A stretch of DNA of 22,545 nucleotides from CAZFJG01 sp964410915. Its GTDB lineage: Bacteria > Synergistota > Synergistia > Synergistales > JAFGMB01. Location of the stretch: contig CAYPIU010000028.1 in NCBI GenBank assembly GCA_964410915.1, positions 1 to 22,545 on the forward strand. Direction: 5' to 3'. Under the pieces are notes generated by a model. It did not search any database. It saw nothing but the letters and a program-made list of their open reading frames with translations, and was not told where the DNA came from. Of this stretch, positions 1 to 8,217 are shown piece after piece (positions within the stretch are counted from its first letter, which is position 1; each line of letters opens with the position of its first letter). The translations under genes were made by a program, and so were the position numbers.

Positions 1-555
1 GTTATGGATGCCCTCCCTTCGGGGGAAGACCTTCTTGAGTCAGTGAAAAAGAACGGCGTTCCGGATATTGTGCTGATGGACATAGAACTTCCCGGCATAT
101 CAGGTATAGAGGTTACGAGAAGACTTCTGCAGTTATATCCTCAGGTCAAAGTTCTAATCCTGACCATCTTTGAAGAGGAAGAAAAAATTCTGAGTGCTAT
201 ACAGGCTGGAGCCACGGGATATATTCTAAAAAATACCAGGCCCGGTGATCTTGTTTCTCAGATAAATGCACTAAGCACGGGAGGATCCCCGATCAGTCCA
301 AATGTAGCAAGGGTACTTCTCCACGAATTTCAGAAGGATACGGTTTCTGAGGTGAGTCATGATTATAATCTCACTCCCAGAGAAAAGGAGATCATGAAGG
401 GAATTGTCGATGGCTATACATACAGGGAAATTGCTCGAGACTGTAATATCGCAAGCTCTACAGTAAAAAAACATATACTCCACATCTACAGGAAACTGAA
501 TGTTAAGTCCAAAGTGGAATTCATAAAGAAGGTAATGGATCGGGATCTTTCCTGA
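1..555 (+). CDS. Response regulator, NarL/LuxR family (5' end cut off)
   Basis: A two-component response regulator that binds DNA when phosphorylated. The reading frame is open from the first base, so the N-terminal 30-40 residues (first strand and acidic pocket) lie outside the window. Counting from the ATG at 4, the phosphoacceptor is D26 in VLMDIELPG. The switch Thr is in LILTIF and the conserved Lys in GYILKN. A linker leads to a LuxR-type HTH (about residues 122-180) starting LTPREKEIMKGIVDGYTYREI, with the recognition helix in ASSTVKKHI. The HTH is complete and ends at a normal TGA. The sensor kinase partner is probably upstream of the window. Target genes cannot be deduced; the symporter downstream has its own promoter. 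Family assignment is secure, function is not. Confidence 0.93.
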   Translation, partial: VMDALPSGEDLLESVKKNGVPDIVLMDIELPGISGIEVTRRLLQLYPQVKVLILTIFEEEEKILSAIQAGATGYILKNTRPGDLVSQINALSTGGSPISPNVARVLLHEFQKDTVSEVSHDYNLTPREKEIMKGIVDGYTYREIARDCNIASSTVKKHILHIYRKLNVKSKVEFIKKVMDRDLS

Positions 556-581
556 TCCAGTTATAAACAAATGTATTTTTT
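537..581 (+). terminator. Weak hairpin overlapping the response regulator stop codon
   Basis: A 9-bp stem (537-545 with 550-558, one G-U pair) has a four-base TCTT loop and spans the TGA stop. A T-rich run appears only about 15 bases later (near 575-581), so this is a poor intrinsic terminator. It may instead stabilise the 3' end of the mRNA. Confidence 0.3.
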
Positions 582-652
582 AGTACACCAAATGGCCCAT
601 AAGTTTGCCAGTTAAGGCTATCTTATTTTCCTTAAATACTCATTCCGGTCAA

Positions 653-681
653 TTTACGCAGGTCTCTCCTGAAAATATAAT
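653..681 (+). promoter_or_regulatory. Sigma-70-type promoter for the symporter
   Basis: TTTACG (653-658) and a perfect TATAAT (676-681) are separated by 17 bases. The predicted start of transcription is near 688, giving a leader of about 33 nt with a very G-rich ribosome binding site (707-714) before the ATG at 721. Confidence 0.6.
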
Positions 682-720
682 TAAAGAGAAGGTTTTTTAC
701 CTTTACAGGGGGGGTAAATT

Positions 721-2007
721 ATGGCAAAAGGGAAAAACGAAGGTATGTTTGACTGGTATTTTAAAACTAATCTTTTGTTGAGGATTCTCGCAGGGTTGGT
801 GCTTGGTGCAATAGTGGGCCTGGTAGCAGGGGAATCTATCCTCTGGGTCGCTCCTCTGGGAGATATATTTGTAAGACTTCTGAAAATGATCGTTATGCCT
901 GTTATTCTTACTACACTGGTAGTAGGAGCTGCAAGTATAAGCCCGGCTGAACTCGGGAAAGTCGGTATAAAGATAGTTCTATTTTATTTGTTTACATCTG
1001 CTCTTGCTGTTGCTGTTGGTTTGTTGATGGGTAACATTTTCAAGCCCGGACTCGGTCTTGATCTTGGAGTTATTGGTGAAGCGGCTGGAAGAGTTCTGGA
1101 AAGGCCATCTCTTTCCCAAACTATTTTGAATATAGTTCCCAAAAATCCCTTCGGTGCTCTTTCCGGCGGAAATGTTCTTCCCACAATATTTTTCGCCATT
1201 ATTTTCGGTATAGGGCTCAGTTACCTCAAAATAAGCAGCGATGAGAGAATTCGTAAGGCTGGAGATACTGTTTACAATTTGTTTGATGGAGCAGCAGAAG
1301 TAATGTACATTATAGTACGCTGGGTTCTTCAGTATGCACCGATCGGTGTTTTCGCCCTTCTTGCAGTTGTCTTTGCAAAACAGGGAGCTGCGGCAATGGG
1401 TCCGCTTGGAATTGTTACAGTTGCAGCATTTCTGGGTTACATATTGCATGTTCTTATTGTCTATGGGGGTTTGCTGTCATTTAATAAACTCAGTTTCCGT
1501 TCTTTCCTTAAAGGCGGCAGAGAGGCTATGGTAACAGCATTTGTTACAAGGAGCAGTAGCGGGACCCTTCCCGTTACAATGAAATGTGCAGGAGAGAACC
1601 TTGGTGTTTCAAGAAATGTCTATTCCTTTACTCTTCCTCTCGGGGCAACAATAAATATGGATGGTACGGCGATATACCAGGGTGTTTGTGCCCTTTTCAT
1701 AGGATTTGCAATCGGTCTACCTTTAAACCTTGGGCAGCAGATAACAGTTATATTGACAGCAGTCCTTGCGTCGATAGGAACTGCAGGAGTACCAGGAGCA
1801 GGTGCAATAATGCTTCTCCTGGTAATGGATTCCATAGGCCTTCCAATCGAAGCCGGTTCACCTGTAGCTGCTGCTTATGCAATGATCCTTGGTATTGATG
1901 CCATTCTCGATATGGGGAGGACCTGCATTAATGTTACAGGAGATATGACAGGGACGATCCTTGTAGCTAAAAGTGAGAAACTGCTCGATATGGCTAAGTG
2001 GAAATAA
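721..2007 (+). CDS. Dicarboxylate/amino acid:cation symporter (DAACS family, Glt-type)
   Basis: An inner-membrane Na+- or H+-coupled transporter of acidic amino acids or C4-dicarboxylates. At 428 residues it has the usual family length. Family signatures are complete: the HP1 serine-rich loop SSSGTLP (residues 278-284), the TM7 motif NMDGT (312-316), the HP2 loop around GVPGAG (356-361), and the TM8 motif DMGRTCINVTGD (397-408). The Arg at 400 aligns with the Arg of archaeal GltPh that reads the substrate side-chain carboxylate, so aspartate or glutamate is a likelier substrate than a neutral amino acid. The start is set by a run of G eight bases upstream. The gene stands alone between its own promoter and a strong terminator. 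Uptake of amino acids would suit an amino-acid-fermenting anaerobe, but this is inference. Confidence 0.93.
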   Translation: MAKGKNEGMFDWYFKTNLLLRILAGLVLGAIVGLVAGESILWVAPLGDIFVRLLKMIVMPVILTTLVVGAASISPAELGKVGIKIVLFYLFTSALAVAVGLLMGNIFKPGLGLDLGVIGEAAGRVLERPSLSQTILNIVPKNPFGALSGGNVLPTIFFAIIFGIGLSYLKISSDERIRKAGDTVYNLFDGAAEVMYIIVRWVLQYAPIGVFALLAVVFAKQGAAAMGPLGIVTVAAFLGYILHVLIVYGGLLSFNKLSFRSFLKGGREAMVTAFVTRSSSGTLPVTMKCAGENLGVSRNVYSFTLPLGATINMDGTAIYQGVCALFIGFAIGLPLNLGQQITVILTAVLASIGTAGVPGAGAIMLLLVMDSIGLPIEAGSPVAAAYAMILGIDAILDMGRTCINVTGDMTGTILVAKSEKLLDMAKWK

Positions 2008-2089
2008 AAGATCGATTTCGTGGAAAGTGATTAATATAGATATTCTGTAACCTTAGTTTCGCGATCAAGGGGGATCAGGATAGGGGGGG

Positions 2090-2130
2090 AAAGGGCCGTC
2101 AGTTGACTGACGGCCCTTTCGATTTATTTT
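2090..2130 (+). terminator. Strong Rho-independent terminator after the symporter
   Basis: A perfect 13-bp stem (2090-2102 with 2107-2119) with a TTGA loop, very G+C-rich in the middle, followed by a T-rich tail (CGATTTATTTT). Confidence 0.9.
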
Positions 2131-2183
2131 CGGATATTCATATTTCAGAACTGGGTGATGTTATGAAGGGATGTTAGAATAGT

Positions 2184-4487
2184 GTGGAGAACTGGGAAAG
2201 GGAGGGACGTGCTATCTGGTTAAAATGGCTTCCATGGAAATTTATTGTACGTAAAATGGCGAGTGCCCATGGTTTTCTTGATCCTGTATCAGTGCTGTCT
2301 CGCATGCGGAATTTTTCCCAGCCCTCAGAAGTGCATGAACCTGTGGAGCTTCTGAGATCTGGTGTGATCTTACATGCAAGAGGGCTTATGAATAGCAGGG
2401 CTATCCAGCAGAATCTTGACTGGGTATGGCCCTGGTGGGTTGAGAGACAGTTCAATCCAGAGGATCCTGCTTTTGTCCCAAGGGCTTTTTCATTGACTCA
2501 CATAAACCTTACGCACAGGAACTGGACAGCATTCGGGATCCCGGATATGGATGTTTTTCCCCTTGTTGACCCCAGCGGGGGAGTGATTCCCTTTACTGAT
2601 ATGTGGACTATTGAGGGATGGATAATAACAGATACGGGAACACTGCTTGCTCCTTCACGGCTTGAAGGGCTTCAGCAGAAACTTTTTATGAAAAATAACC
2701 TTGTTATTGAAACTATTTCAGAACTGTATGGTTCTTCACTTGTGAGCAGAGCAGAAATGCAGATCAGTGATGGAAGGCCATTTTGCAGGATCCAGTTTAC
2801 AGGCAGGTCCTCAAAGCAGGCATGGATAGTATTGTCTCTCAGGCCCTATAATCCTGAGGGAGTCAGTTTTATAAATGATATAACCCTTGACAGGGGAGAG
2901 GAAGATAAGTGGTTGATAGAGGGTGATCCCCTTGTTACCTTTGATAATAAGGTTGAGTTTCACACTGTTTCTGATTATCACGCGGGGGATGTATCAATAG
3001 ATCTTAACCGGCGTGAGGAAAAAGATCATGTTACATGTAATGTAGGTATGTCTACAGCAGCAGCGATGTTCAGGCTTGATCCGGAGGAGGAAAGGTCAGT
3101 GAGCGTAAGGGTCGATCTGGATAAGAATGGCAAAGATGGTATTTCTCCCTCTCTATGGAGCACTGCAGCTGAAGCCTGGGATATCGCTACCAGAGATCTG
3201 TCTTATCTTTCAGTTCCTGATAAAAGAATACAGTTCCTTTATGATTGTGCATTACGCACACTAATACTGCATTCTCCCGAAGATGTCTATCCAGGTCCAT
3301 ATACTTATAAACGTTTCTGGTTTCGGGATGCTGCTTTTATCATTAATTCAATGCTTTGTGTGAATATGACAGAAAGATCGTTCAGGTCTCTCGACAGATT
3401 CCCCTCCAGGCAGAACCCTTTTGGTTTTTTTCACTCTCAGGAAGGAGAATGGGATTCCAACGGTGAAGCGCTGTGGATAATGAATCGTTACTGTGAACTT
3501 ACCGAAAGTTATCCTTCGTCCGTATGGAGGAGTGCTGCAGAGAGGGGAGCTAACTGGATATTGAGAAAAAGGATATCCAGAAAGAAAGGGGCTCATTGCT
3601 GCGGTCTACTTCCCGCAGGTTTCAGTGCCGAACATCTTGGTCCCAATGATTACTATTATTGGGACAACTTCTGGGGTGTGGCAGGGCTGCGTTCAGCAGC
3701 CAGAATACTTGAAAAGTCTGAAAGTTACGAACTGGCTGGTAAATATTTAAATGAAGCAGATGAATATATCAGGGTAATTGAGGAATATCTGCAAAAGTCG
3801 GAAAAAAGACTGGGGAGACAGGCTATTCCTGCAGCTCCATACAGGAGATTAGACCCTGGGGCTGTAGGTTCCATTGTTGCAGGTTACCCGCTTCAACTCT
3901 GGCCGGCTCACGATAAAAGGGTACTTGATACCGTGGAATGGCTTAAGGATAATTGTTTCATCCACGGCGGATTCTTCCAGGATATGATCCATTCAGGTAT
4001 TAATGCTTACCTGACTCTTCATATTGCTCAGATCTTTCTCAGGGCAAATGATAAGAGAGCTTTTGAACTTATACAGAATGTTGCTGATATGGCAAGTCCA
4101 ACAGGTCAGTGGCCGGAAGCTATCCATCCCCGTACTGGTGGCGGATGCATGGGTGACGGACAGCATGTCTGGGCTGCAGCCGAGTGGGTTATGGCTATCC
4201 GGAATTCCTTTGTTCTGGAGGAATCCCAGGACGGAAGCCTGGTGCTCGGTTCCGGTATCCCGGGGAAATGGCTCGCCAAAGGGGTTCCCATGTCTTTTGG
4301 ACCAACTCCCACCCCATGGGGTCCATTGAAAATAAAGATAATACCCGGGCAAAATAAAGTGCGTGTAACCTGGGAAGCAAGATGGTTCAAAAAGGAACCT
4401 GTGATCAAGATCAGACTCGAAGGTTTTGAAGATATTACAGCAGAAAAGGGGAGTACCCATATAGAAATAGAAAGGGAGCATGGATAG
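2184..4487 (+). CDS. Six-hairpin glycosidase-like protein (glucoamylase/debranching-type barrel)
   Basis: A 767-residue protein without signal peptide, so probably cytoplasmic. The N-terminal half (to about residue 330) is beta-rich and Trp-rich. The C-terminal part looks like an (alpha/alpha)6 barrel: RFWFRDAAFI near residue 376 resembles the substrate-site motif of glucoamylases and debranching enzymes, and EGEWDSNGEALWIM (about 421-434) and GQWPEAIHPRTGGG (about 641-654) carry candidate acidic catalytic residues. I cannot name a GH family. It likely cleaves or rearranges an alpha-glucan or other glycan. The start is GTG with GAAGGGA about 13 bases upstream, which is weak. No better in-frame start with a ribosome site is seen. 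It ends TAGATG, with the next gene starting on the following base, so translation of the pair is probably coupled. Confidence 0.7.
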   Translation: MENWEREGRAIWLKWLPWKFIVRKMASAHGFLDPVSVLSRMRNFSQPSEVHEPVELLRSGVILHARGLMNSRAIQQNLDWVWPWWVERQFNPEDPAFVPRAFSLTHINLTHRNWTAFGIPDMDVFPLVDPSGGVIPFTDMWTIEGWIITDTGTLLAPSRLEGLQQKLFMKNNLVIETISELYGSSLVSRAEMQISDGRPFCRIQFTGRSSKQAWIVLSLRPYNPEGVSFINDITLDRGEEDKWLIEGDPLVTFDNKVEFHTVSDYHAGDVSIDLNRREEKDHVTCNVGMSTAAAMFRLDPEEERSVSVRVDLDKNGKDGISPSLWSTAAEAWDIATRDLSYLSVPDKRIQFLYDCALRTLILHSPEDVYPGPYTYKRFWFRDAAFIINSMLCVNMTERSFRSLDRFPSRQNPFGFFHSQEGEWDSNGEALWIMNRYCELTESYPSSVWRSAAERGANWILRKRISRKKGAHCCGLLPAGFSAEHLGPNDYYYWDNFWGVAGLRSAARILEKSESYELAGKYLNEADEYIRVIEEYLQKSEKRLGRQAIPAAPYRRLDPGAVGSIVAGYPLQLWPAHDKRVLDTVEWLKDNCFIHGGFFQDMIHSGINAYLTLHIAQIFLRANDKRAFELIQNVADMASPTGQWPEAIHPRTGGGCMGDGQHVWAAAEWVMAIRNSFVLEESQDGSLVLGSGIPGKWLAKGVPMSFGPTPTPWGPLKIKIIPGQNKVRVTWEARWFKKEPVIKIRLEGFEDITAEKGSTHIEIEREHG

Positions 4488-5765
4488 ATGAATATCCTTA
4501 TGATGACCAATACATACCTGCCTCATGTTGGAGGGGTGGCTCGATCTGTGGACTGGTTCACAAGAGAGTTCAGGGAAATGGGACATCGTGTTGTAGTTGT
4601 TGCACCGGAATTTGTATCTATGCCTGTAAACGAGAAGGATGTTGTCAGGATCCCCGCGATCCAGAATTTTAATGGAAGTGACTTTTCGGTTGTTGTGCCT
4701 ATACCGGGATTTTTACGTCGCCATCTGGATACTTTCAGTCCTGATATTGTGCATTCTCATCACCCTTTCCTGGTCGGAAGCACAGCTGTGCGAATAGCCA
4801 GTCAGAGAGAGATACCCCTTGTTTTTACTTATCATACTAATTACGAACAATATACACATTATGTACCGGGAGATTCTCCCAGAATGAAAAAATTTGCCAT
4901 TCAGCTGGCAAAGGGCTATTGCAATATTGCAGATCATGTTGTTACACCCAGTGAAAGTATTGAAAAGATACTCAGGGAACGGGGGGTAAAGACCCCTATC
5001 ACAAGCATTCCCACCGGCATCCGGGTCAAGGATTTTTCCTCAGGTGACCGCTCAGGTTTCAGGAAACGGTTTAACATACCGGAAAACAATTTTTTAGCAG
5101 GTCATCTGGGACGTCTGGCACCAGAAAAAAATCTTGAATTCCTTGCGAGGTCCGTACGTGAATTTATTAAAAAAGTTCCTGAAAGTTCTTTTCTTGTAGT
5201 AGGAAGCGGTCCTTCTGAAAAATCCATAAAGAAGATCTTTAGCGAAGAAGGTCTTGCAGATCGGCTATATATGGCAGGTAAGCTCGATGGTCAGGATCTT
5301 GTTGATGCATATCATGCTATGGATATATTTACATTCGCATCAAAGAGCGAGACCCAGGGTATGGTTATCGCGGAGGCCATGGCTGCTTCTCTTCCGGTTA
5401 TAGCTCTTGATGCTCCAGGTATTCGTGAGGTTGTAAAAGATGGAGAAAACGGCAGGCTCCTGTATGATGTTTCGGTTGAGTCATTTTCTTCTGCCATGGA
5501 AAACATTTATTCTTTATCAAAGAAAGATTTTGATCTAATGAAAGAAAAGTCCTTTTCAACAGCTGATTCACTTGACTTGAGTAAATGTGTCAATCGTCTG
5601 ATGGATCTTTACACAAATGTTTGCCGGGATCATGGTGATTATAAAATATCTCAGGTAGGTTTCTGGGAAACGGCGATGGATCAGTTAAAGGTTGAATGGG
5701 ATCTTGTACGAAATGTGGCAGAGGCGGCTGCAAGTTCCTTCAAGGAGGAGAAACAGGGTAAATAA
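4488..5765 (+). CDS. GT4-family glycosyltransferase (glycolipid synthase-like)
   Basis: A 425-residue retaining glycosyltransferase with a GT-B fold. The N-terminal acceptor domain opens MNILMMTNTYLPHVGGV, with the usual glycine loop. HSHHPFLVG (89-97) and FTYHTNYEQYTHY (113-125) closely resemble the acceptor region of diacylglycerol glucosyltransferases and phosphatidylinositol mannosyltransferases. The C-terminal nucleotide-sugar domain has GRLAPEKN (208-215) and an E-x7-E motif with E288 and E296. No transmembrane segment is present, so it would act at the inner face of the membrane. The donor sugar is not readable. A C-terminal tail of about 50 residues (375-425) goes beyond the catalytic core. 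The gene begins directly at the stop of the glycosidase-like gene and ends one base before the next ATG. A role in glycolipid or lipid-linked glycan synthesis is inference from motif similarity. Confidence 0.85.
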   Translation: MNILMMTNTYLPHVGGVARSVDWFTREFREMGHRVVVVAPEFVSMPVNEKDVVRIPAIQNFNGSDFSVVVPIPGFLRRHLDTFSPDIVHSHHPFLVGSTAVRIASQREIPLVFTYHTNYEQYTHYVPGDSPRMKKFAIQLAKGYCNIADHVVTPSESIEKILRERGVKTPITSIPTGIRVKDFSSGDRSGFRKRFNIPENNFLAGHLGRLAPEKNLEFLARSVREFIKKVPESSFLVVGSGPSEKSIKKIFSEEGLADRLYMAGKLDGQDLVDAYHAMDIFTFASKSETQGMVIAEAMAASLPVIALDAPGIREVVKDGENGRLLYDVSVESFSSAMENIYSLSKKDFDLMKEKSFSTADSLDLSKCVNRLMDLYTNVCRDHGDYKISQVGFWETAMDQLKVEWDLVRNVAEAAASSFKEEKQGK

Positions 5766-5766
5766 T

Positions 5767-8157
5767 ATGATAGCCCGTCTGGAACAGGCAATCTTTAGAT
5801 TTAGAAGGTTCTTCAGCAGGTCAAAATGGCTTGTAAAATTATTGAAACTTGCAAAGACTGAAGAGGGTAAGGAGGAAACCGGGCTTATCCTTGTTCAGAT
5901 AGATGGACTTGCCCGGGTTCATATGGAGAAAGCAATTTTCCAGGGACGGCTTCCGTTTTTACAAGATCTTATGGATAAACAGCACTACGATCTCAAATCC
6001 CTTTATTCCGGTTTACCTTCCAGTACTCCTGCAGTTCAGGCAGAACTTTTTTACGGCGTAAAAAGTGCGGTACCTGCATTCGCTTTTTATGACCATTATT
6101 ATTGTCGCATCTTCCGGATGATAGAGCCTGAAGATGCCCTGGCAATGGAAAAACGTCTTAAAAAAAGGGGTAGAGGACTCCTTGAAGGTGGAAGTTCATA
6201 TTCGAATATATACACAGGAGGAGCCGATGAAGCGCATTTCTGTGCCTCAAATATGGGTTGGGATACCCTGTTTGAAAAAGGTTCTCCCCTGTCTGTGATA
6301 ATATTTTTTATTCTCCATATTCCTTCTTTTATTCGAACCATTTTTCTTTTAATAATAGAATTTATTCTTGCTTTCACAGATATGTTCAGGGGTTTGATAT
6401 CAGGAAAAGATCTATGGAAAGAGATCAAGTTCATCCCTTCAAGAATAGGAGTCACCATTCTTGCAAGAGAACTTATCATTGCGGGTATATCCATGGACAT
6501 AATCAGGAACAGAAAAATTATATCCTGTAATTTTATAGGCTATGACGAACAGGCACACAGACGCGGTCCATCTTCTGCCTTTGCATACTGGGGTCTTGGT
6601 GGTATAGATAATGCCGTACGGAGAATATGGAATATAGCTCAGAAATCTCCTTTTCGTCATTATGAAATATGGGTATTTTCAGATCATGGTCAGGAGGATG
6701 TCCTTTCATATCAGGAAATTGCCGGCATGACTGTGCAACAGGCAGTGGCGAAGGTTTTTGACAGATATAGATCTGCCGATTCAGTTCTTCTTCAGGAAAA
6801 AAGGGGTATCCAGGGGCAGAGAGTCAGGCATCTCGGGTATAGCTACATAGAGGGGTTTTTGAAGCGCAGGATAGAATATCATCTTCCAGAGGATCTTAAG
6901 GGGCCTATAGTGACTGCAATGGGGCCACTGGGTTTTATATATACTGAAAGGCACCTGGAAGAAAGAGAAAAAATGGAAATAGCTGGTCGACTTGTCGGGG
7001 AAGCAGGAATTCCTTCCGTCTTTGTTAAAGATAATGAAGGGAGAGTCATAGTATGGAATTCCTCAGGAAAATGGATCCTTCCAGATGATGCACTGAATGT
7101 AATTGGTAAAGACCATCCCTTTCTTGAGACGGTTGCAGCAGATCTTATCGACCTTGTTAATAACAGGGATGCTGGAGAATTTGTTCTTTCCGGTTGGGAA
7201 CCGGGAAAACAGCCTTTAAGTTTTCCTTCTGAAAATGGTTCTCATGCAGGTCCGGGAAATGTTGAGACAGAAGGTTTTATTCTTGCTCCTTCAGATTCTG
7301 AACTTGATGAGGGTAATTATGGATATCTCAGACCTGAGGATCTCCGGAAAGGTGTTCTTGAATTTCTTGGAAGATCCGAAAGAACACGTAAAGGGTCAGA
7401 GATAACCTATTCGAGTGAGATCAGGGAATTCAGGGTCATGACTTACAATGTCCACAGCTGTATTGGATTGGACGGCAGGGTCTCTCCCGAGAGGATAGCA
7501 AGGGTTATTGCACGATATGAACCTGATGTTGTAGCTCTTCAGGAACTTGATGTTAACCTTCGGAGGACCGGGGGTGTTGATCAACCCCTTGATATAGCAA
7601 GAAGCCTTGCCATGGATCATCATTTTCATCCTCCAATAATTTTTGAAGAAGAGGAATATGGAGATGCCATTCTGAGTCGTCTGCCAATGAAAATGGTAAA
7701 AGCGGGGGATTTTGAGAGTTATCATGGTCATAGAGGTGAAAAACGAGGAGCCATCTGGGTAAGGATAGAGATCGGGGGAAAAGAGATTAATCTCGTTAAT
7801 ACACACCTTGGTTTCAGAAAGCATTCAAGGGCAAGCCAGCTTCTGTCATTAGCAGGAACGGACTGGCTGGATCATCCTGACTGCCATGGGCCGATAATTC
7901 TCTGCGGTGATTTTAACGCTTTTCCTTCGTCGAGAACATACAGAATGCTCAGAAAAAAATTTCTGGAGGTTCAGACTTCCCTGCGTTCAAGGAAGCCTGA
8001 AAAGACCTTTTACAGTCGTTATCCTCTGGGCAGAATTGATTACATATTCTATTCCCCGCATTTTATTGTGAAGGATTTTAAAGTTCCTTATAATAATCTT
8101 ACCCGAATTGCGTCCGACCATCTTCCTGTGATAGCTGATCTTGAAATTCTTCATTAA
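5767..8157 (+). CDS. Fusion of alkaline-phosphatase-superfamily phosphodiesterase and EEP hydrolase
   Basis: A 796-residue two-domain protein. The first domain (about 38-535) has alkaline phosphatase/type I phosphodiesterase metal and nucleophile motifs: D46 in QIDG, S86/T87 in LPSSTP, D260 and H264 in YDEQAH, D306-H307 in FSDHGQ, and probably H493 in NGSHAG. A strongly hydrophobic stretch (about 174-205) sits inside it, possibly a membrane-dipping insert. The second domain (about 555-796) is an endonuclease/exonuclease/phosphatase fold: N561 in TYNVHS, E593 in LQELD, H680 in NTHLGF, D715 and N717 in GDFN, D784-H785 in SDHLP. EEP relatives include AP endonucleases, sphingomyelinases and inositol phosphatases. 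Both active sites look intact. ATG 5767 is preferred over upstream in-frame codons that would overlap the glycosyltransferase gene. The context suggests phospholipid or phospho-glycan substrates rather than DNA (inference). Confidence 0.8.
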   Translation: MIARLEQAIFRFRRFFSRSKWLVKLLKLAKTEEGKEETGLILVQIDGLARVHMEKAIFQGRLPFLQDLMDKQHYDLKSLYSGLPSSTPAVQAELFYGVKSAVPAFAFYDHYYCRIFRMIEPEDALAMEKRLKKRGRGLLEGGSSYSNIYTGGADEAHFCASNMGWDTLFEKGSPLSVIIFFILHIPSFIRTIFLLIIEFILAFTDMFRGLISGKDLWKEIKFIPSRIGVTILARELIIAGISMDIIRNRKIISCNFIGYDEQAHRRGPSSAFAYWGLGGIDNAVRRIWNIAQKSPFRHYEIWVFSDHGQEDVLSYQEIAGMTVQQAVAKVFDRYRSADSVLLQEKRGIQGQRVRHLGYSYIEGFLKRRIEYHLPEDLKGPIVTAMGPLGFIYTERHLEEREKMEIAGRLVGEAGIPSVFVKDNEGRVIVWNSSGKWILPDDALNVIGKDHPFLETVAADLIDLVNNRDAGEFVLSGWEPGKQPLSFPSENGSHAGPGNVETEGFILAPSDSELDEGNYGYLRPEDLRKGVLEFLGRSERTRKGSEITYSSEIREFRVMTYNVHSCIGLDGRVSPERIARVIARYEPDVVALQELDVNLRRTGGVDQPLDIARSLAMDHHFHPPIIFEEEEYGDAILSRLPMKMVKAGDFESYHGHRGEKRGAIWVRIEIGGKEINLVNTHLGFRKHSRASQLLSLAGTDWLDHPDCHGPIILCGDFNAFPSSRTYRMLRKKFLEVQTSLRSRKPEKTFYSRYPLGRIDYIFYSPHFIVKDFKVPYNNLTRIASDHLPVIADLEILH

Positions 8158-8159
8158 AA

Positions 8160-8217
8160 CCTGATCCAGGCCAGAGACTGGTTTACACTATCCTGGCCTG
8201 GATCAGGATGTCTTTTT
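8160..8217. terminator. Bidirectional terminator between convergent operons
   Basis: A perfect 15-bp stem (8160-8174 with 8193-8207) with an 18-base loop. It is followed by TCTTTTT on the plus strand and by TTTTAATG on the minus strand, so it can end both the plus-strand trio and the minus-strand kinase operon. Confidence 0.9.

Noticed and set aside
979..1449. Minus-strand ORF of 156 codons inside the symporter gene
   Set aside because: Lies wholly antisense to a clear transporter gene, has biased Cys/Asn/Lys content and no ribosome site.
3993..4586. Minus-strand ORF of 197 codons across the glycosidase/glycosyltransferase junction
   Set aside because: Antisense to two well-supported genes; no domain or motif and His/Pro/Ser-rich composition typical of a shadow frame.
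5767..8157. Lipoteichoic-acid-synthase-like phosphoglycerol transferase as identity of the first domain
   Set aside because: There is no N-terminal five-helix membrane domain. The motif order fits soluble type I phosphodiesterases better, and the only hydrophobic segment is internal.
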